Of a stretch of DNA of 64,000 nucleotides, positions 19,854 to 28,681 are shown one piece after another. The notes beneath the pieces were generated by a model. That model saw only the letters and a list, made by a program, of their open reading frames with translations, searched no databases and had not been told where the DNA came from. Where the stretch lies: NCBI GenBank assembly GCA_027486835.1, contig JAIXOJ010000133.1, forward strand, positions 24,663 through 88,662, in the 5' to 3' direction. Positions within the stretch are counted from its first letter, which is position 1; each line of letters starts with the position of its first letter. Made by a program: the position numbers and the translations under genes. This DNA comes from Chitinophagaceae bacterium. Lineage in GTDB: Bacteria; Bacteroidota; Bacteroidia; Chitinophagales; Chitinophagaceae.

Positions 19854-20438
19854 CTATATATAATAGTATAACAAAGCGCCTACACCAAATAACGATAAGA
19901 TTAAGGCGTAAACCCACCAATAATCCTCGTCCTTTTGTTTAACTATCATTTCTAGCTTGTCTTCTTCTGTTTCTTCTGTCAATATCAGGTTTTCGCCTGT
20001 GGTGTATAGTTCCACTAGGTTTGCTCTTGTGTCGTTAGTATTACTCAGTTTTATGTCAGCAACAGCAGTTAAACCAAGACTAGTGGTGGGTGTGAAAACA
20101 ATTTCCTGTTCTGAAGAACCCTTTTGTAATTTTCCAATTCCAGGTAGTTCTACCAGTTTGTAGTCTTCAATATTATACTTGAGGGTAGAAACAAAAGATT
20201 TGAACTGCTCCACTACCTGCCATTCATCTAAGCGCATTTCTTTCTTTAAATACAAGAATAGGTTGCTGTCTTCTTGATTGGCATCAATTGGGGCAAATAG
20301 AATTTTCGATTGAGGCGCACGCAAAATCCCTTTCACAAAATCTAGCGATGCAGGAGTGTCTTGCAATATAAAATGGCCAATTCCAGGGAAAACCAGTTTC
20401 TTGTTTACTAAGAAATATTTGTATAACAAAGGGTACAT
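19854..20438 (-). CDS. HU-like (CCDC81-type) domain protein with C-terminal membrane anchor
   Basis: The N-terminal part (FLVNKKLVFPGIGHFILQ, later YKLVELPGIGKLQK) shows two copies of the HU/CCDC81-type motif found in Bacteroidota proteins that often also carry SPOR domains. Near the C-terminus WWVYALILSLFGVGALLYYYI is a single membrane segment. No SPOR domain is present; the protein ends after the helix. The start is the ATG at 20438; the frame to 20444 begins with TTG. It starts 18 nt after the stop of the barrel protein gene, in one operon with it. Confidence 0.72.
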   Translation of the reverse strand: MYPLLYKYFLVNKKLVFPGIGHFILQDTPASLDFVKGILRAPQSKILFAPIDANQEDSNLFLYLKKEMRLDEWQVVEQFKSFVSTLKYNIEDYKLVELPGIGKLQKGSSEQEIVFTPTTSLGLTAVADIKLSNTNDTRANLVELYTTGENLILTEETEEDKLEMIVKQKDEDYWWVYALILSLFGVGALLYYYI

Positions 20439-20456
20439 AAGCAAAAAAGTAAGTAG

Positions 20457-22382
20457 TTATCTGAACGAATATACAACCCCAGCTTGTAGTTGAAGGCCCA
20501 ACACACGGTATTGATTCCATCGTTGGTATTGATTGTTGAGTAAATTATTTAAATCTGCCCACACATTTAACCGCTTCAACACATTGTATTCAACCCCCAC
20601 GTTCACATCTGTGGCAAGGCTCATCGAGCCATTCTCTCCTTTACTGTCTATGAAATTACTTCCGCCAAAAAAACTTACATCGCTCTTCAGCAACAGTTTA
20701 GGCAACATGCGCCATTTCATTGCCCCGTTTACTTCTAGCGGTAATAATCCATACGCTTTTTCGAAAACATCCACTTTGGTAAAGGAGGTGTACGATAAAC
20801 TCGCTAAAAGTGAAAACTTTTCTTGCAACAAGTAATTGGCTTCTGCTTTTAGGTTGAATGCCTGTATGGAAGGAGATTTTAGTACTAAGAAATTTTGATT
20901 TTTATCTAAAGAGGAAAGGTCATTAATAAATAGAGGCGCATCAACCATGCTCAAATAAGTTGCTCTTACATTTCCTACCAAATGTTTTGTAATGGTGCCT
21001 TTTAAGCCAACATACAATTCACTTGTTCGGGTATTAAATTGCTCTTTAGGCGCTGTTATATAAGGATTGAACTTGGCCAAATACTGGTAATTGTTCTTTT
21101 GCAGTGTACCTACAAAACCAAATTCTACTAAGAATTTAGTTTTAGGTATGGAATGTTCTGCCCTTATTTGCGGTAGCACAAAAAATCCTTTGCTGTCGAA
21201 TCCGGGCTGGATACCTAAGTATAATTTAAAATTCGGTGTACGGAATCTAACCCCCAAGTCTGCCGAAACCACTGTATTATTTACCGTAGCAGTGTCAGGT
21301 ATTACTTTATTGGTATAGCGTGTATAATCTAGGTTTAATCCCGCATCTAAAGCTAATAATCTGCTTACTGCTTTGCTAACGGGTAGTTTCACTAGCACAT
21401 TCCATTCCTTGGTATTGGCCGTGTTTCCAAAATAATTGAGGTGCAACATGGGGTGGTAATACAACCCTTTGGTAGTGGGATTTTTGTTTTGAAGTCCCAA
21501 TACCAAACCGAAGCTATTGTATCTAGCTCGTAAGCTGTCTTTCACAAAAACTTGGGTATCTGGTACATAGCCATAACGATAAGTAGTGTGGTTATCCCAA
21601 TATGCTTTTACTCCCAATTCCTGATTGCTCATAGTAGTGATTACGCCTTGTACATCAACACCAGCTTTGCTAAATTCTTGATTTGGCAAACTGCCTTTTG
21701 CGCCCACATATTTCCCGTGGACAGACATTACAGACTTGGTGCCATTACCAAAAGAGGCCCCTCCTTCTAGGTAGGGGGATACATAGTTGCCAAAACCCAC
21801 TTTTACATACTGATTCAAATCCCACACTAAGCTTGAATCAATGGCTAAGGCTAATGGTTTGATAACGGCGGGTTCATAAGAAAAAAACAAGTTTTGCGAT
21901 GGCACATTGTAGTTAAACACCACTTTGCTGGTATCAACCAAAGGGGTAGCCGCTGTAAAATTTATTTTAGATGCATTGCGCAGCGTAGGCTTAAATGCCG
22001 AAGTGATGATTACTTCCGAAGGGGTGGTGGCCGTATCGCTTAGTACAATTGGCGCAGGAGTGGCCGTGTCTTTTCCTCCCGAAGTAATGCTTAATGTTTC
22101 GTCTCTTTTTGCATTGCCATTACCCTGCCTTGTCGTTTGGGGCAGTACAAAAGGCGCACTCGGGGGGGTAGGTAGCGGATTGGGTTTTGCCGTAGCTTTT
22201 CCCCTTTTGGGGGTGCTGGCTTTCCCTTGCCTACCTTTTGAAGCCGGCTTCTTGGCATTGCGAGCCGCAGCTGTAGTTTTGGTTGCGGCTTTTTTCTTTT
22301 TTCCTTTTTGCGCTTGGATAGCCCCAAAAGGCAGGCTACCTATCAAGATGAATAAAAGTATTTTAGTTAGTCTAATCGTCAT
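20457..22382 (-). CDS. Outer-membrane beta-barrel protein with Lys/Ala-rich N-terminal tail
   Basis: A signal peptide (cut near IQAQ) is followed by about 70 residues very rich in Lys, Ala, Pro and Thr. From about residue 120 (VIITSAFKPTLRNASKINF) on, alternating beta strands (YLEGGASFGNG, LYVGLKGTITKHL, NVGVEYNVLKRL) fit a TonB-receptor-like barrel that ends in YSFR; no plug domain is evident. ATG at 22382 is used, since the frame to 22388 begins with TTG. It sits between a TPR protein gene and the HU/CCDC81 gene on the same strand, suggesting an envelope complex. Confidence 0.72.
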   Translation of the reverse strand: MTIRLTKILLFILIGSLPFGAIQAQKGKKKKAATKTTAAARNAKKPASKGRQGKASTPKRGKATAKPNPLPTPPSAPFVLPQTTRQGNGNAKRDETLSITSGGKDTATPAPIVLSDTATTPSEVIITSAFKPTLRNASKINFTAATPLVDTSKVVFNYNVPSQNLFFSYEPAVIKPLALAIDSSLVWDLNQYVKVGFGNYVSPYLEGGASFGNGTKSVMSVHGKYVGAKGSLPNQEFSKAGVDVQGVITTMSNQELGVKAYWDNHTTYRYGYVPDTQVFVKDSLRARYNSFGLVLGLQNKNPTTKGLYYHPMLHLNYFGNTANTKEWNVLVKLPVSKAVSRLLALDAGLNLDYTRYTNKVIPDTATVNNTVVSADLGVRFRTPNFKLYLGIQPGFDSKGFFVLPQIRAEHSIPKTKFLVEFGFVGTLQKNNYQYLAKFNPYITAPKEQFNTRTSELYVGLKGTITKHLVGNVRATYLSMVDAPLFINDLSSLDKNQNFLVLKSPSIQAFNLKAEANYLLQEKFSLLASLSYTSFTKVDVFEKAYGLLPLEVNGAMKWRMLPKLLLKSDVSFFGGSNFIDSKGENGSMSLATDVNVGVEYNVLKRLNVWADLNNLLNNQYQRWNQYRVLGLQLQAGVVYSFR

Positions 22383-22509
22383 GATCAAGTACTTTATTAA
22401 GTGGTAAGTTGTAAGTAATAGGTGGTAGGTTTTGTGGGTTTAGGTGGTACGTTCTGAGTAAAACAGAAAACTACTCACCCTTTTTCTATACTGTTTCCCA
22501 TAAAACCAA

Positions 22510-25500
22510 TTATTGAGGCGTACTTAAATTATTCGTTTTGCCTTTTTCTTCCGCCACCATAGCAAGCTTTGTTGCCGCTTCCTGTTTCAGCTCTGTAATA
22601 GTGCTGTTTTCCGAAACACTTTTGTAGGTGGCTTCTGCATTAAAATAATCTTTCTTCTTAAAATATAAATCGCCCAGCAGCAAATAGCTCTTTGTAACCC
22701 AAACCACATAAGAACCATCTTTTTTAATTACTTCAAAAGCAGCATTCTCCGCATCGTCGTATTTGTCTTGCAAGAACAATATCTCTGCTATGCGGTAGCG
22801 CGCCTCAGCAGTGTATTCGCTTTTGCCCAATTCTATCACCGATTTATAGGCCGAGGAAGCTTCGGTTAATTTATTATCAGCCTGATAGCCTTTGCCCAAT
22901 ATCATGTTGGCAATCATTTTATCATCGGTTGCCAACCCTGTTTCGGCTAATAGTTCTTTGGCATTATCCCCCGCCTCTTTAAATTTCTGTTGCTTAAACT
23001 GACAACGAAGCAAACCCCTCATGGCTTCTAGCTTCGTGTCTTGAAGGGTGGAAGCTGCCTTAAGCTGGGTAAAATATTTTTCTGCGTTGGGGTAATCTTT
23101 CAAGTTGAAGTAATAAATTCTTGCACATTGTAGCATACTCCTCTCCGCAAAACGGTTGGGTGCCTTTGCTGCCACTGTGCCATAATATGCCAAAGCATCA
23201 TTGGGTTTTTTAGCAACAATGTTTATTTCTGCTAAGAAATAGTTGCTTTCCACGGCATATTTTCCATCGGGATATTGAGCCGTATATGCCATTAATCCTT
23301 TCTGTGCATTCTCATAATCTTTGGCTTCGTAGCGCAAAAAGGCTGCACGATAGGTTATTGAATCCGCCTCGGCAGAACTTACGGGGCGACCATTATCTCG
23401 CATAAATGTCAAATAAGCATCAGTGCGCTGGCTGCTGATGTATATTTCTCTGATGTACTCCACCGCTTCTTCACTTTCCTGGGTGTTAGGATATTGTTTT
23501 ACCAATGTTGTGAAGTTGGTCAAGGCTTCATCGGTCTTGTCGGTATTAAAATAAGACACCCCTGTTTTTAGCAATGCTTTGGGCCACCAAATTTTGGCAT
23601 CCTCGTTTTTCAGCACTTGTTGTAGCGGTGGAAGGGCTTCATTGTATTTTTCATCGGCCAAATAACTATTGGCTATTTCCATGGCCGCTTCTGGGGTCAA
23701 CTTAGAGTTGGGGTATTCTTTTATCAGCCCTTGGAGCAAATTAATTTTTTCGTTGTTTTTGTTGAGCGCACCTGCTATAGATGCTTTTTGAAACAAGGCA
23801 TAATCAGCACTTCTTAGTTGGTGGCTGTAGATGTCGTCATATATTTTCAAAGCGGGCTTGTACTGTTTGGCCATGTAATAACAATCTGCACTACGCAGGT
23901 AAGCATCCTGTTGCAGCGGTGTAGAATTAGCCGTTAAAACACTGCCCACTTGCTCAAAATAGCGTTGAGCCGTTTTGTAATCATTCTTTTTAAGATAGCA
24001 ATACCCGAGACTGTATTTGGCATTGGTGCCATTCACCTCGCCACTCACTGTGGGGTTTACTAAGTAACTGCTAAAATAAATAATGGCGCTGTCGTATTGG
24101 TCTGAGCGATAAGCAATTTCTCCCTTCCAGAAATAGGTAAAGAGTAGTTGTTGGTTATTGTAAGGCACCCCTATGAGGCGCGACAAGAGTGCATCTGCCT
24201 GTTGCAATTGTTGGTCGTTGATTAATTCTACAGAGCGGCCATAGAGAATTTTGGGGTATAGTTTCTTTACGTTTTCGCTTGGCATCCGCAGGTTTTCATA
24301 CAGCTCTAGGGCATCTTTATGGTTACTGGTACTGGCCAATACACCTACAAGTAATTCTTTGGCTTCCTGCGTATTGTTGCCTTTCGGGTGTTTGATAATA
24401 AACTTTTGTAGCTCCACAAGGGCAATGTCTAAATATCCCAACTCATACGATAGTTTGGCATAGCTAAAAGCCGAAATTTCTTGCTGCACCGCATTGCTTG
24501 AATTGCTTGCGCAAAACAAAAACGCACTGCGCGCATTCTCCTTTTGGTTGGTTTTCAAATAGGCATCGGCCAATAAATACATACTGTTTTGCGCCAGCGA
24601 ATCTTCTTTACCCCCCAATTGTTTAAACCCTTCAATACATTTTGTCCACTCGCTTGCCTCGTAATAGCAGTAGCTCAATTGGTACAAATCGGTTCTGGTG
24701 GGCTTGCCACATTTCTCAACATATTCTTCCAAATAGGGCAAGGCTTTTTTAAACTGCCGCTTGTCCACATAAATATTACCTATCAATTGCTTCATCTGCA
24801 AATCGTAGTACTGTCCGCCAGCCTTCACCTTCGCTTCGGCATAGTTTAAAGCCTTGTCACGCTCGTTGTTGAAGTAATGAATCTCGGCAATATAAAAAGG
24901 TACAATGGTGGTGTAAGGCGCATTTTTTTCCGCAATGGCAAAGGCTGTGGAGGCGTCTTTATAGTTTTTTTCGGTAAATGAAATGAAGCCGTAATAATAA
25001 TTAGCATCAATATAGTTCGAGTCGGTGGGTATTTGCCGAATGGCATTAAACATTGGCTTGGCTTCCTGAAACTGCTGTAGGGTAAAATGACTGTAGGCCT
25101 TGTGGAATTTCATCTGGGCAATTTCGGTATTACTCAGGTTGGCAATGGTGGCTTTGTTGTAATAAACAATTGCGTCCACATAGTTTTTATTCTTAAAAAA
25201 ATACTCTGCTAAGTGGTAACACAACATCATCACCCTGGGTTGGTGATAGGCCAATTCAATAAAATCGAGGGCCTTGCTTTTGGCCACTTCATCGTTTAGC
25301 TTTAGGCCACAGAGTATGTTGTAGTATCGGCTTTCTACCGCTTGTGTGTTGGTATAATGGCCGTCGGTAGCAGTTTCCTCTTTGCTGTCTAGGCGTTTAA
25401 AGAGCGGATAGGCCAAGCTATACTTGCCCTTCATATAATATTCCTTTGCCAGTTTATACGTAGCATCTTTATCGTTGTTAACGGCAGTTGACTGTGCGTG

Positions 25501-25560
25501 CAGCGAGCCAGACGCAACAAACGCCAGCATCACTAACACTTTCTTTAAAGGTGTGTACAT
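22510..25560 (-). CDS. Large periplasmic TPR protein
   Basis: About 1016 residues from the ATG at 25560 (MYTPLKKVLVMLAFVASGSLHAQ is the signal peptide; the 10 extra upstream residues would precede it). Nearly the whole protein is a run of TPR-like helical pairs, such as AKEYYMKGKYSLAYPLF, AIVYYNKA, AQRYFEQVG, ALTNFTTLVKQYPN and YDDAENAAFEVIKK. Such TPR arrays are protein-binding scaffolds; here the partner is probably the barrel protein encoded 130 nt downstream. No enzyme motif is present. Confidence 0.82.
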   Translation of the reverse strand: MYTPLKKVLVMLAFVASGSLHAQSTAVNNDKDATYKLAKEYYMKGKYSLAYPLFKRLDSKEETATDGHYTNTQAVESRYYNILCGLKLNDEVAKSKALDFIELAYHQPRVMMLCYHLAEYFFKNKNYVDAIVYYNKATIANLSNTEIAQMKFHKAYSHFTLQQFQEAKPMFNAIRQIPTDSNYIDANYYYGFISFTEKNYKDASTAFAIAEKNAPYTTIVPFYIAEIHYFNNERDKALNYAEAKVKAGGQYYDLQMKQLIGNIYVDKRQFKKALPYLEEYVEKCGKPTRTDLYQLSYCYYEASEWTKCIEGFKQLGGKEDSLAQNSMYLLADAYLKTNQKENARSAFLFCASNSSNAVQQEISAFSYAKLSYELGYLDIALVELQKFIIKHPKGNNTQEAKELLVGVLASTSNHKDALELYENLRMPSENVKKLYPKILYGRSVELINDQQLQQADALLSRLIGVPYNNQQLLFTYFWKGEIAYRSDQYDSAIIYFSSYLVNPTVSGEVNGTNAKYSLGYCYLKKNDYKTAQRYFEQVGSVLTANSTPLQQDAYLRSADCYYMAKQYKPALKIYDDIYSHQLRSADYALFQKASIAGALNKNNEKINLLQGLIKEYPNSKLTPEAAMEIANSYLADEKYNEALPPLQQVLKNEDAKIWWPKALLKTGVSYFNTDKTDEALTNFTTLVKQYPNTQESEEAVEYIREIYISSQRTDAYLTFMRDNGRPVSSAEADSITYRAAFLRYEAKDYENAQKGLMAYTAQYPDGKYAVESNYFLAEINIVAKKPNDALAYYGTVAAKAPNRFAERSMLQCARIYYFNLKDYPNAEKYFTQLKAASTLQDTKLEAMRGLLRCQFKQQKFKEAGDNAKELLAETGLATDDKMIANMILGKGYQADNKLTEASSAYKSVIELGKSEYTAEARYRIAEILFLQDKYDDAENAAFEVIKKDGSYVVWVTKSYLLLGDLYFKKKDYFNAEATYKSVSENSTITELKQEAATKLAMVAEEKGKTNNLSTPQ

Positions 25561-25743
25561 ACAATTAAAATAGTCCTTTTTATGTAACAATATTGTAGCT
25601 GAATTTCAAAACAAAATGGGGTACAGTCCACAAAACTAGCGAATCACAAATATTGGTTTAGTTAAATAAACGTTGATGTATTTGTTTGTGGATAAACAAC
25701 CAGCACCAATAACTTTACCAACAACCAAAAGCCCCCCCCGCCC

Positions 25744-26151
25744 ATGTTTACCACCACCACCACCGTAAGGGTACGATACGCCGAAACCGACAAAATGGGT
25801 GTTGTTTATCACGGCAACTACGCCCTCTATTTTGAAATAGGCCGAACCGAAGCCATTCGCCACCTCGGCTATTCTTACAAAGACCTCGAAACAAGCGGCA
25901 TCCTAATGCCCGTGGTAGAGCTGCATACCAAGTTTTTACGCCCCGCCCTATACGACGACGTACTCACCATAAAAACCACCTTGCCCCTGCTGCCCACCAA
26001 CCACCTCATTGCCTTCCACTCCGAGATATACAACCAAGCCGGCAAACTACTCACCACGGGCGAAGTAGTACTTTGCTTCATAAAAGCAGACACCCGCCAA
26101 AAAACCAATATGCCCGATGATTGGCTGGAGAAGCTGGCTGGGTACTATTAG
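25744..26151 (+). CDS. Acyl-CoA thioesterase, 4HBT/YbgC family
   Basis: A 135-residue hotdog-fold thioesterase. VRYAETDKMGVVYHGNYALYFEIGRTEAIR holds the YbgC/4HBT motif with the catalytic Asp (AETD) and the helix-start HGNY. It hydrolyses short or medium acyl-CoA. The gene is markedly C-rich and richer in G+C than its neighbours. It is divergent from the TPR operon and is not accompanied by tol-pal genes. Confidence 0.88.
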   Translation: MFTTTTTVRVRYAETDKMGVVYHGNYALYFEIGRTEAIRHLGYSYKDLETSGILMPVVELHTKFLRPALYDDVLTIKTTLPLLPTNHLIAFHSEIYNQAGKLLTTGEVVLCFIKADTRQKTNMPDDWLEKLAGYY

Positions 26152-26254
26152 TAGATGTTGCCAAAAGGGTTGCAGTTTTAATTGGGGGTCTTGTTCTTGT
26201 TCATAGGAATAGCATGGCGGCATGTAGGTGTACAAACAAGAATTGGGAAATTAT

Positions 26255-26274
26255 TAGCCTACGGCAAATGATAC
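26255..26274. repeat. Dispersed 20-mer shared with the 54-kb array
   Basis: The 20 nt here, beginning TAGCCTACGG and ending CAAATGATAC, recur exactly at 54457-54476, where they overlap the last unit of a 22-bp array. Here the copy stands alone, 26 nt in front of a gene remnant. Confidence 0.85.
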
Positions 26275-26299
26275 GCAGGTGGTCAGTAAAAGGGAATAG

Positions 26300-26494
26300 C
26301 CCAAAAACATAAAGATTTCCAATCAATTTGGGCAGTTTTATGTCAGCTATTTGTTTAATGACAACAGCATTAAGCTGATAAGAACCTATAAAAGAAATGA
26401 GGGCCGTTTTCCAGCATCTGATTATGAAGCCTTTGCAAAATTTTATGAACAGATGAATAGAGCAGACTTGGAGAAGCTGGTGTGGGTGAAATAA
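26300..26494 (+). pseudogene. C-terminal remnant of a DUF3857/transglutaminase-like protein
   Basis: After a stop at 26297 the frame stays open for 64 codons to TAA at 26492-26494. It reads PKNIKISNQFGQFYVSYLF, then IKLIRTYKRNEGRFPASDYEAF and AKFYEQMNRADLEKLVWVK. This matches the C-terminal end of DUF3857-type transglutaminase proteins (ordered strands, then a PASxYxxFxxFYxxxxxAD motif). There is no start codon and no upstream domain, so it is a broken gene end. The shared 20-mer lies just upstream. Confidence 0.6.
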
Positions 26495-26815
26495 TGGGTG
26501 GGAATAGTTAATCTTAGATAATCCGTAAAGCTGTTTGGTTACGCATTATCCTAAGCTCATCAGCTTTTGTCAGCTCATTTTTTCACTTTAATAATGGGTT
26601 TGTGCCAGTTGTTTAATATTCCGACTACGGTAATTACCACATCGGGTAATTGACCAATAAAAAAAACAAATCTTGTCAACGAACCGATTGTCCGTTTACA
26701 CCTTCAAACCATCAGATTAATGAAACAAATGCAAAGGATAAAGCATCCGGGGTGCCCGATAATGAAAACGAGACACAGAACACACAAAAAAGCTGTCAGA
26801 TTGTCCACCCCAAGC
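26495..26815. other. Intergenic stretch before tandem array
   Basis: About 320 nt with no credible gene. The reading frame starting at 26650 runs into the repeat and appears to be a by-product of it. ACGGTAAT (26627-26634) is the reverse complement of ATTACCGT at 27217, on the other side of the array. Confidence 0.4.
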
Positions 26816-27130
26816 GTCGAAATGTTCTCCCGTGTAGTCGGAACGTTCTCCCGTGCGGTCGGAATGTTCTCCCGGGTGGTCGGAACGTTCATCTCGTCGG
26901 CCAGATTGTCAGTTTCGGTGGTCGGAATGTTCTCCCGTGCGGTCGGAACGTTCTCCCGTGTAGTTGGAATGTTCTCCCGTGTGGTCGGAACGTTCTCCCG
27001 TGCGGTCGGAATGTTCTCCCGTGCGGTCGGAATGTTCTCCCATACAGTCGGAATGTTCTCCTACAGAGTCGGAAGGTTTACCCTTGTGTTCGGAAGATTC
27101 TCCTACACGGTCGGAAGGATCTCTCAGAGA
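26816..27130. repeat. 21-bp tandem array, 15 units
   Basis: Fifteen contiguous 21-bp units (315 nt) with core GTCGGAATGTTCTCCCGTG. Units 4 and 5 and the last five are more diverged; units 6-10 are near identical. Position 8 of the unit alternates between T and C (GGAATG/GGAACG) in many neighbours. All three plus-strand frames are open for long runs (RNVLPCG, VGMFSRA, ECSPVRS), a by-product of the 21-bp period. There are no spacers, so it is not CRISPR. Confidence 0.93.
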
Positions 27131-27344
27131 GTTGGAAAGGGCAAACTACTTATAGAAAAGAAGTACATTAATATTCACTTGTTTTGCTGTAATTAGCTGC
27201 TTAATTAACTGCAACTATTACCGTATTACCACACAAAAAATCATTTTGGGAAGAAAAAAACTGATGTAATCCTATAGAAAGGTAATTGTCCAAAAAAGAG
27301 AATAACAATAGCAAAAAATGGTTTTTCCAAATTTTTAAAATATT
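27131..27344. other. Intergenic stretch after tandem array
   Basis: About 210 nt of AT-rich DNA. ATTACCGTATTACC at 27217-27230 nearly matches ATTACCGTACTACC at 63357-63370, which also lies near a tandem array. Confidence 0.35.
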
Positions 27345-27376
27345 TTGTTGTGGTATAAATCAATTTCCTACTTTAG
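27345..27376 (+). promoter_or_regulatory. Promoter of the 321-residue protein gene
   Basis: TTG (27345-27347) lies 21 nt before TACTTTAG (27369-27376), one mismatch from TAnnTTTG. The gene starts 42 nt further on. Confidence 0.5.
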
Positions 27377-27418
27377 CCTCGCTAAATATTATTATAGAAC
27401 TATCAATTTTATTAATTT

Positions 27419-28384
27419 ATGGACGCTAATAACGATGAATTAAAATTTAAAACTTCGTATGGTGAGTTTTATAACCGAACACTAGAAAGAGAAGCCATAG
27501 CAAGACGAGATGAACCAATTTTACTGCAAAGGGGGATTACTAAAGCAGAATTAGACAGCTATCCCATCCTAAGAAAGGCATTTGGTGAAGTACAGAGCGA
27601 TGAGACGATGAAGGGCTTGATAACGGTGGAAGTAATCAAGAAAGATGATCATTTGGCTGAGGCCATTATTTTAATAAGAGAAATACAAGGTATTGCCGAA
27701 ATAACTTTTGGCGAAGACAGTGGTGAATTAAAAACTTTTGGCCCTTTTAATTTAACTGAGTTAACTGTTGGGGATATCTTAAACCTAATACCTGTGGTCG
27801 TCAGTAGGGGTACTACCTATTTAAATGAAATGAAAAGCTATGGGCTTACGGCTGATGCGCTCAAAGAATTGGAGGACAAAAAGTTGCTAATTGAAGATCA
27901 AGTAAAAAAAATAAGCCTAGCAGAAGGAAACAGGAAGTTGACCACTGCAGATCGTCGCAAAAAGGCCAACGCCTTGTATGATTTAGACAAAAGAATTTGT
28001 GATGTTGGGTACATCTATTTCCGCAACCGCGACGCTGTGAAGGCCGATGATTACCTAATCAATGATATTCCTGGAAATGTGCAAGTTCGCAACGGCACGG
28101 TGGAAAAAGGAACTGCCATTAGCCGCGAATTGCTTGGAGTGGGCGATGACACCCAATTTGAATTAAAAGTATCAGCAGGCAAAAGCCTTGAATTTTATTT
28201 CAGCCGCACCGAAGGCGGCCCCGTAGGCCCCAAAAGCGTAACCATTCTCTATAACCCCAATAATTTCTCCGAGGTAAAAGCTTCCGATTTGGGCTATAAC
28301 AAAGACGAGGGCTATATTTTCTTCTGTATCAAAAACCCTAGCGTGGATGAAGATGGGGTTTATCGGGTAAGGGTGACTGGGTAG
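27419..28384 (+). CDS. Hypothetical protein, 321 residues
   Basis: I do not recognise this family. It has no signal peptide or membrane segment. Residues 1-60 are charged and helical, 60-140 mixed, and 150-190 look like a coiled coil (LKELEDKKLLIEDQVKKISLAEGNRKLTTADRRKKANALYDL). The C-terminal third (220-321) is beta-rich, contains the run KSVTILYNPNNFSEVKASDLGY and may bind a partner. It has its own promoter and a strong terminator, so it is probably expressed. Its last third is richer in G+C than its first. Confidence 0.7.
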   Translation: MDANNDELKFKTSYGEFYNRTLEREAIARRDEPILLQRGITKAELDSYPILRKAFGEVQSDETMKGLITVEVIKKDDHLAEAIILIREIQGIAEITFGEDSGELKTFGPFNLTELTVGDILNLIPVVVSRGTTYLNEMKSYGLTADALKELEDKKLLIEDQVKKISLAEGNRKLTTADRRKKANALYDLDKRICDVGYIYFRNRDAVKADDYLINDIPGNVQVRNGTVEKGTAISRELLGVGDDTQFELKVSAGKSLEFYFSRTEGGPVGPKSVTILYNPNNFSEVKASDLGYNKDEGYIFFCIKNPSVDEDGVYRVRVTG

Positions 28385-28430
28385 GAAGAGCTTAGCGAAT
28401 AGTAGGAGGGAAAAGCTCGTGTTGGTTGGG

Positions 28431-28470
28431 AATAGCCATCGGTTATTTGTGTAGCCGATGGCTATTTTTT
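28431..28470 (+). terminator. Rho-independent terminator
   Basis: AATAGCCATCGG (28431-28442) pairs with CCGATGGCTATT (28455-28466), followed by TTTTTT. It ends the gene at 27419-28384. Confidence 0.88.
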
Positions 28471-28543
28471 AATGCAAAATAAAGTGTTACAGAAAAAACA
28501 GGATTTGGAAATCCCAGTTATCTGTTTAGACGAGATGCGCTTC

Positions 28544-28583
28544 GCTAACAGCTCGTCCAGCTGGCTAACATCTAGCCCAGCTG
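28544..28583. repeat. Two-copy 20-bp tandem repeat
   Basis: Two adjacent 20-bp copies (28544-28563 and 28564-28583) start GCTAACA and end CCAGCTG with a few differences between them. It is short and may be chance or an early or decayed array. No gene lies in this gap. Confidence 0.5.
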
Positions 28584-28681
28584 AGAAATTTGGATATTTA
28601 TATTTTCATCGCCAATACCAATTTTGTTTAAAATGATTATTATGTTTTTATTAATCCAACTTATTAAATAACCAACCCATA

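Noticed and set aside
26650..27196. Overlapping frames with RNVLPCG and VGMFSRA repeats
   Set aside because: Three plus frames are open at once through the repeat, which is a by-product of a 21-bp period.
27217..27230. ATTACCGTA motif near two arrays (26627 reverse, 27217, 63357) as a specific boundary signal
   Set aside because: Nine bases three times in 64 kb is only slightly above chance; noted in the features but not claimed as a signal.
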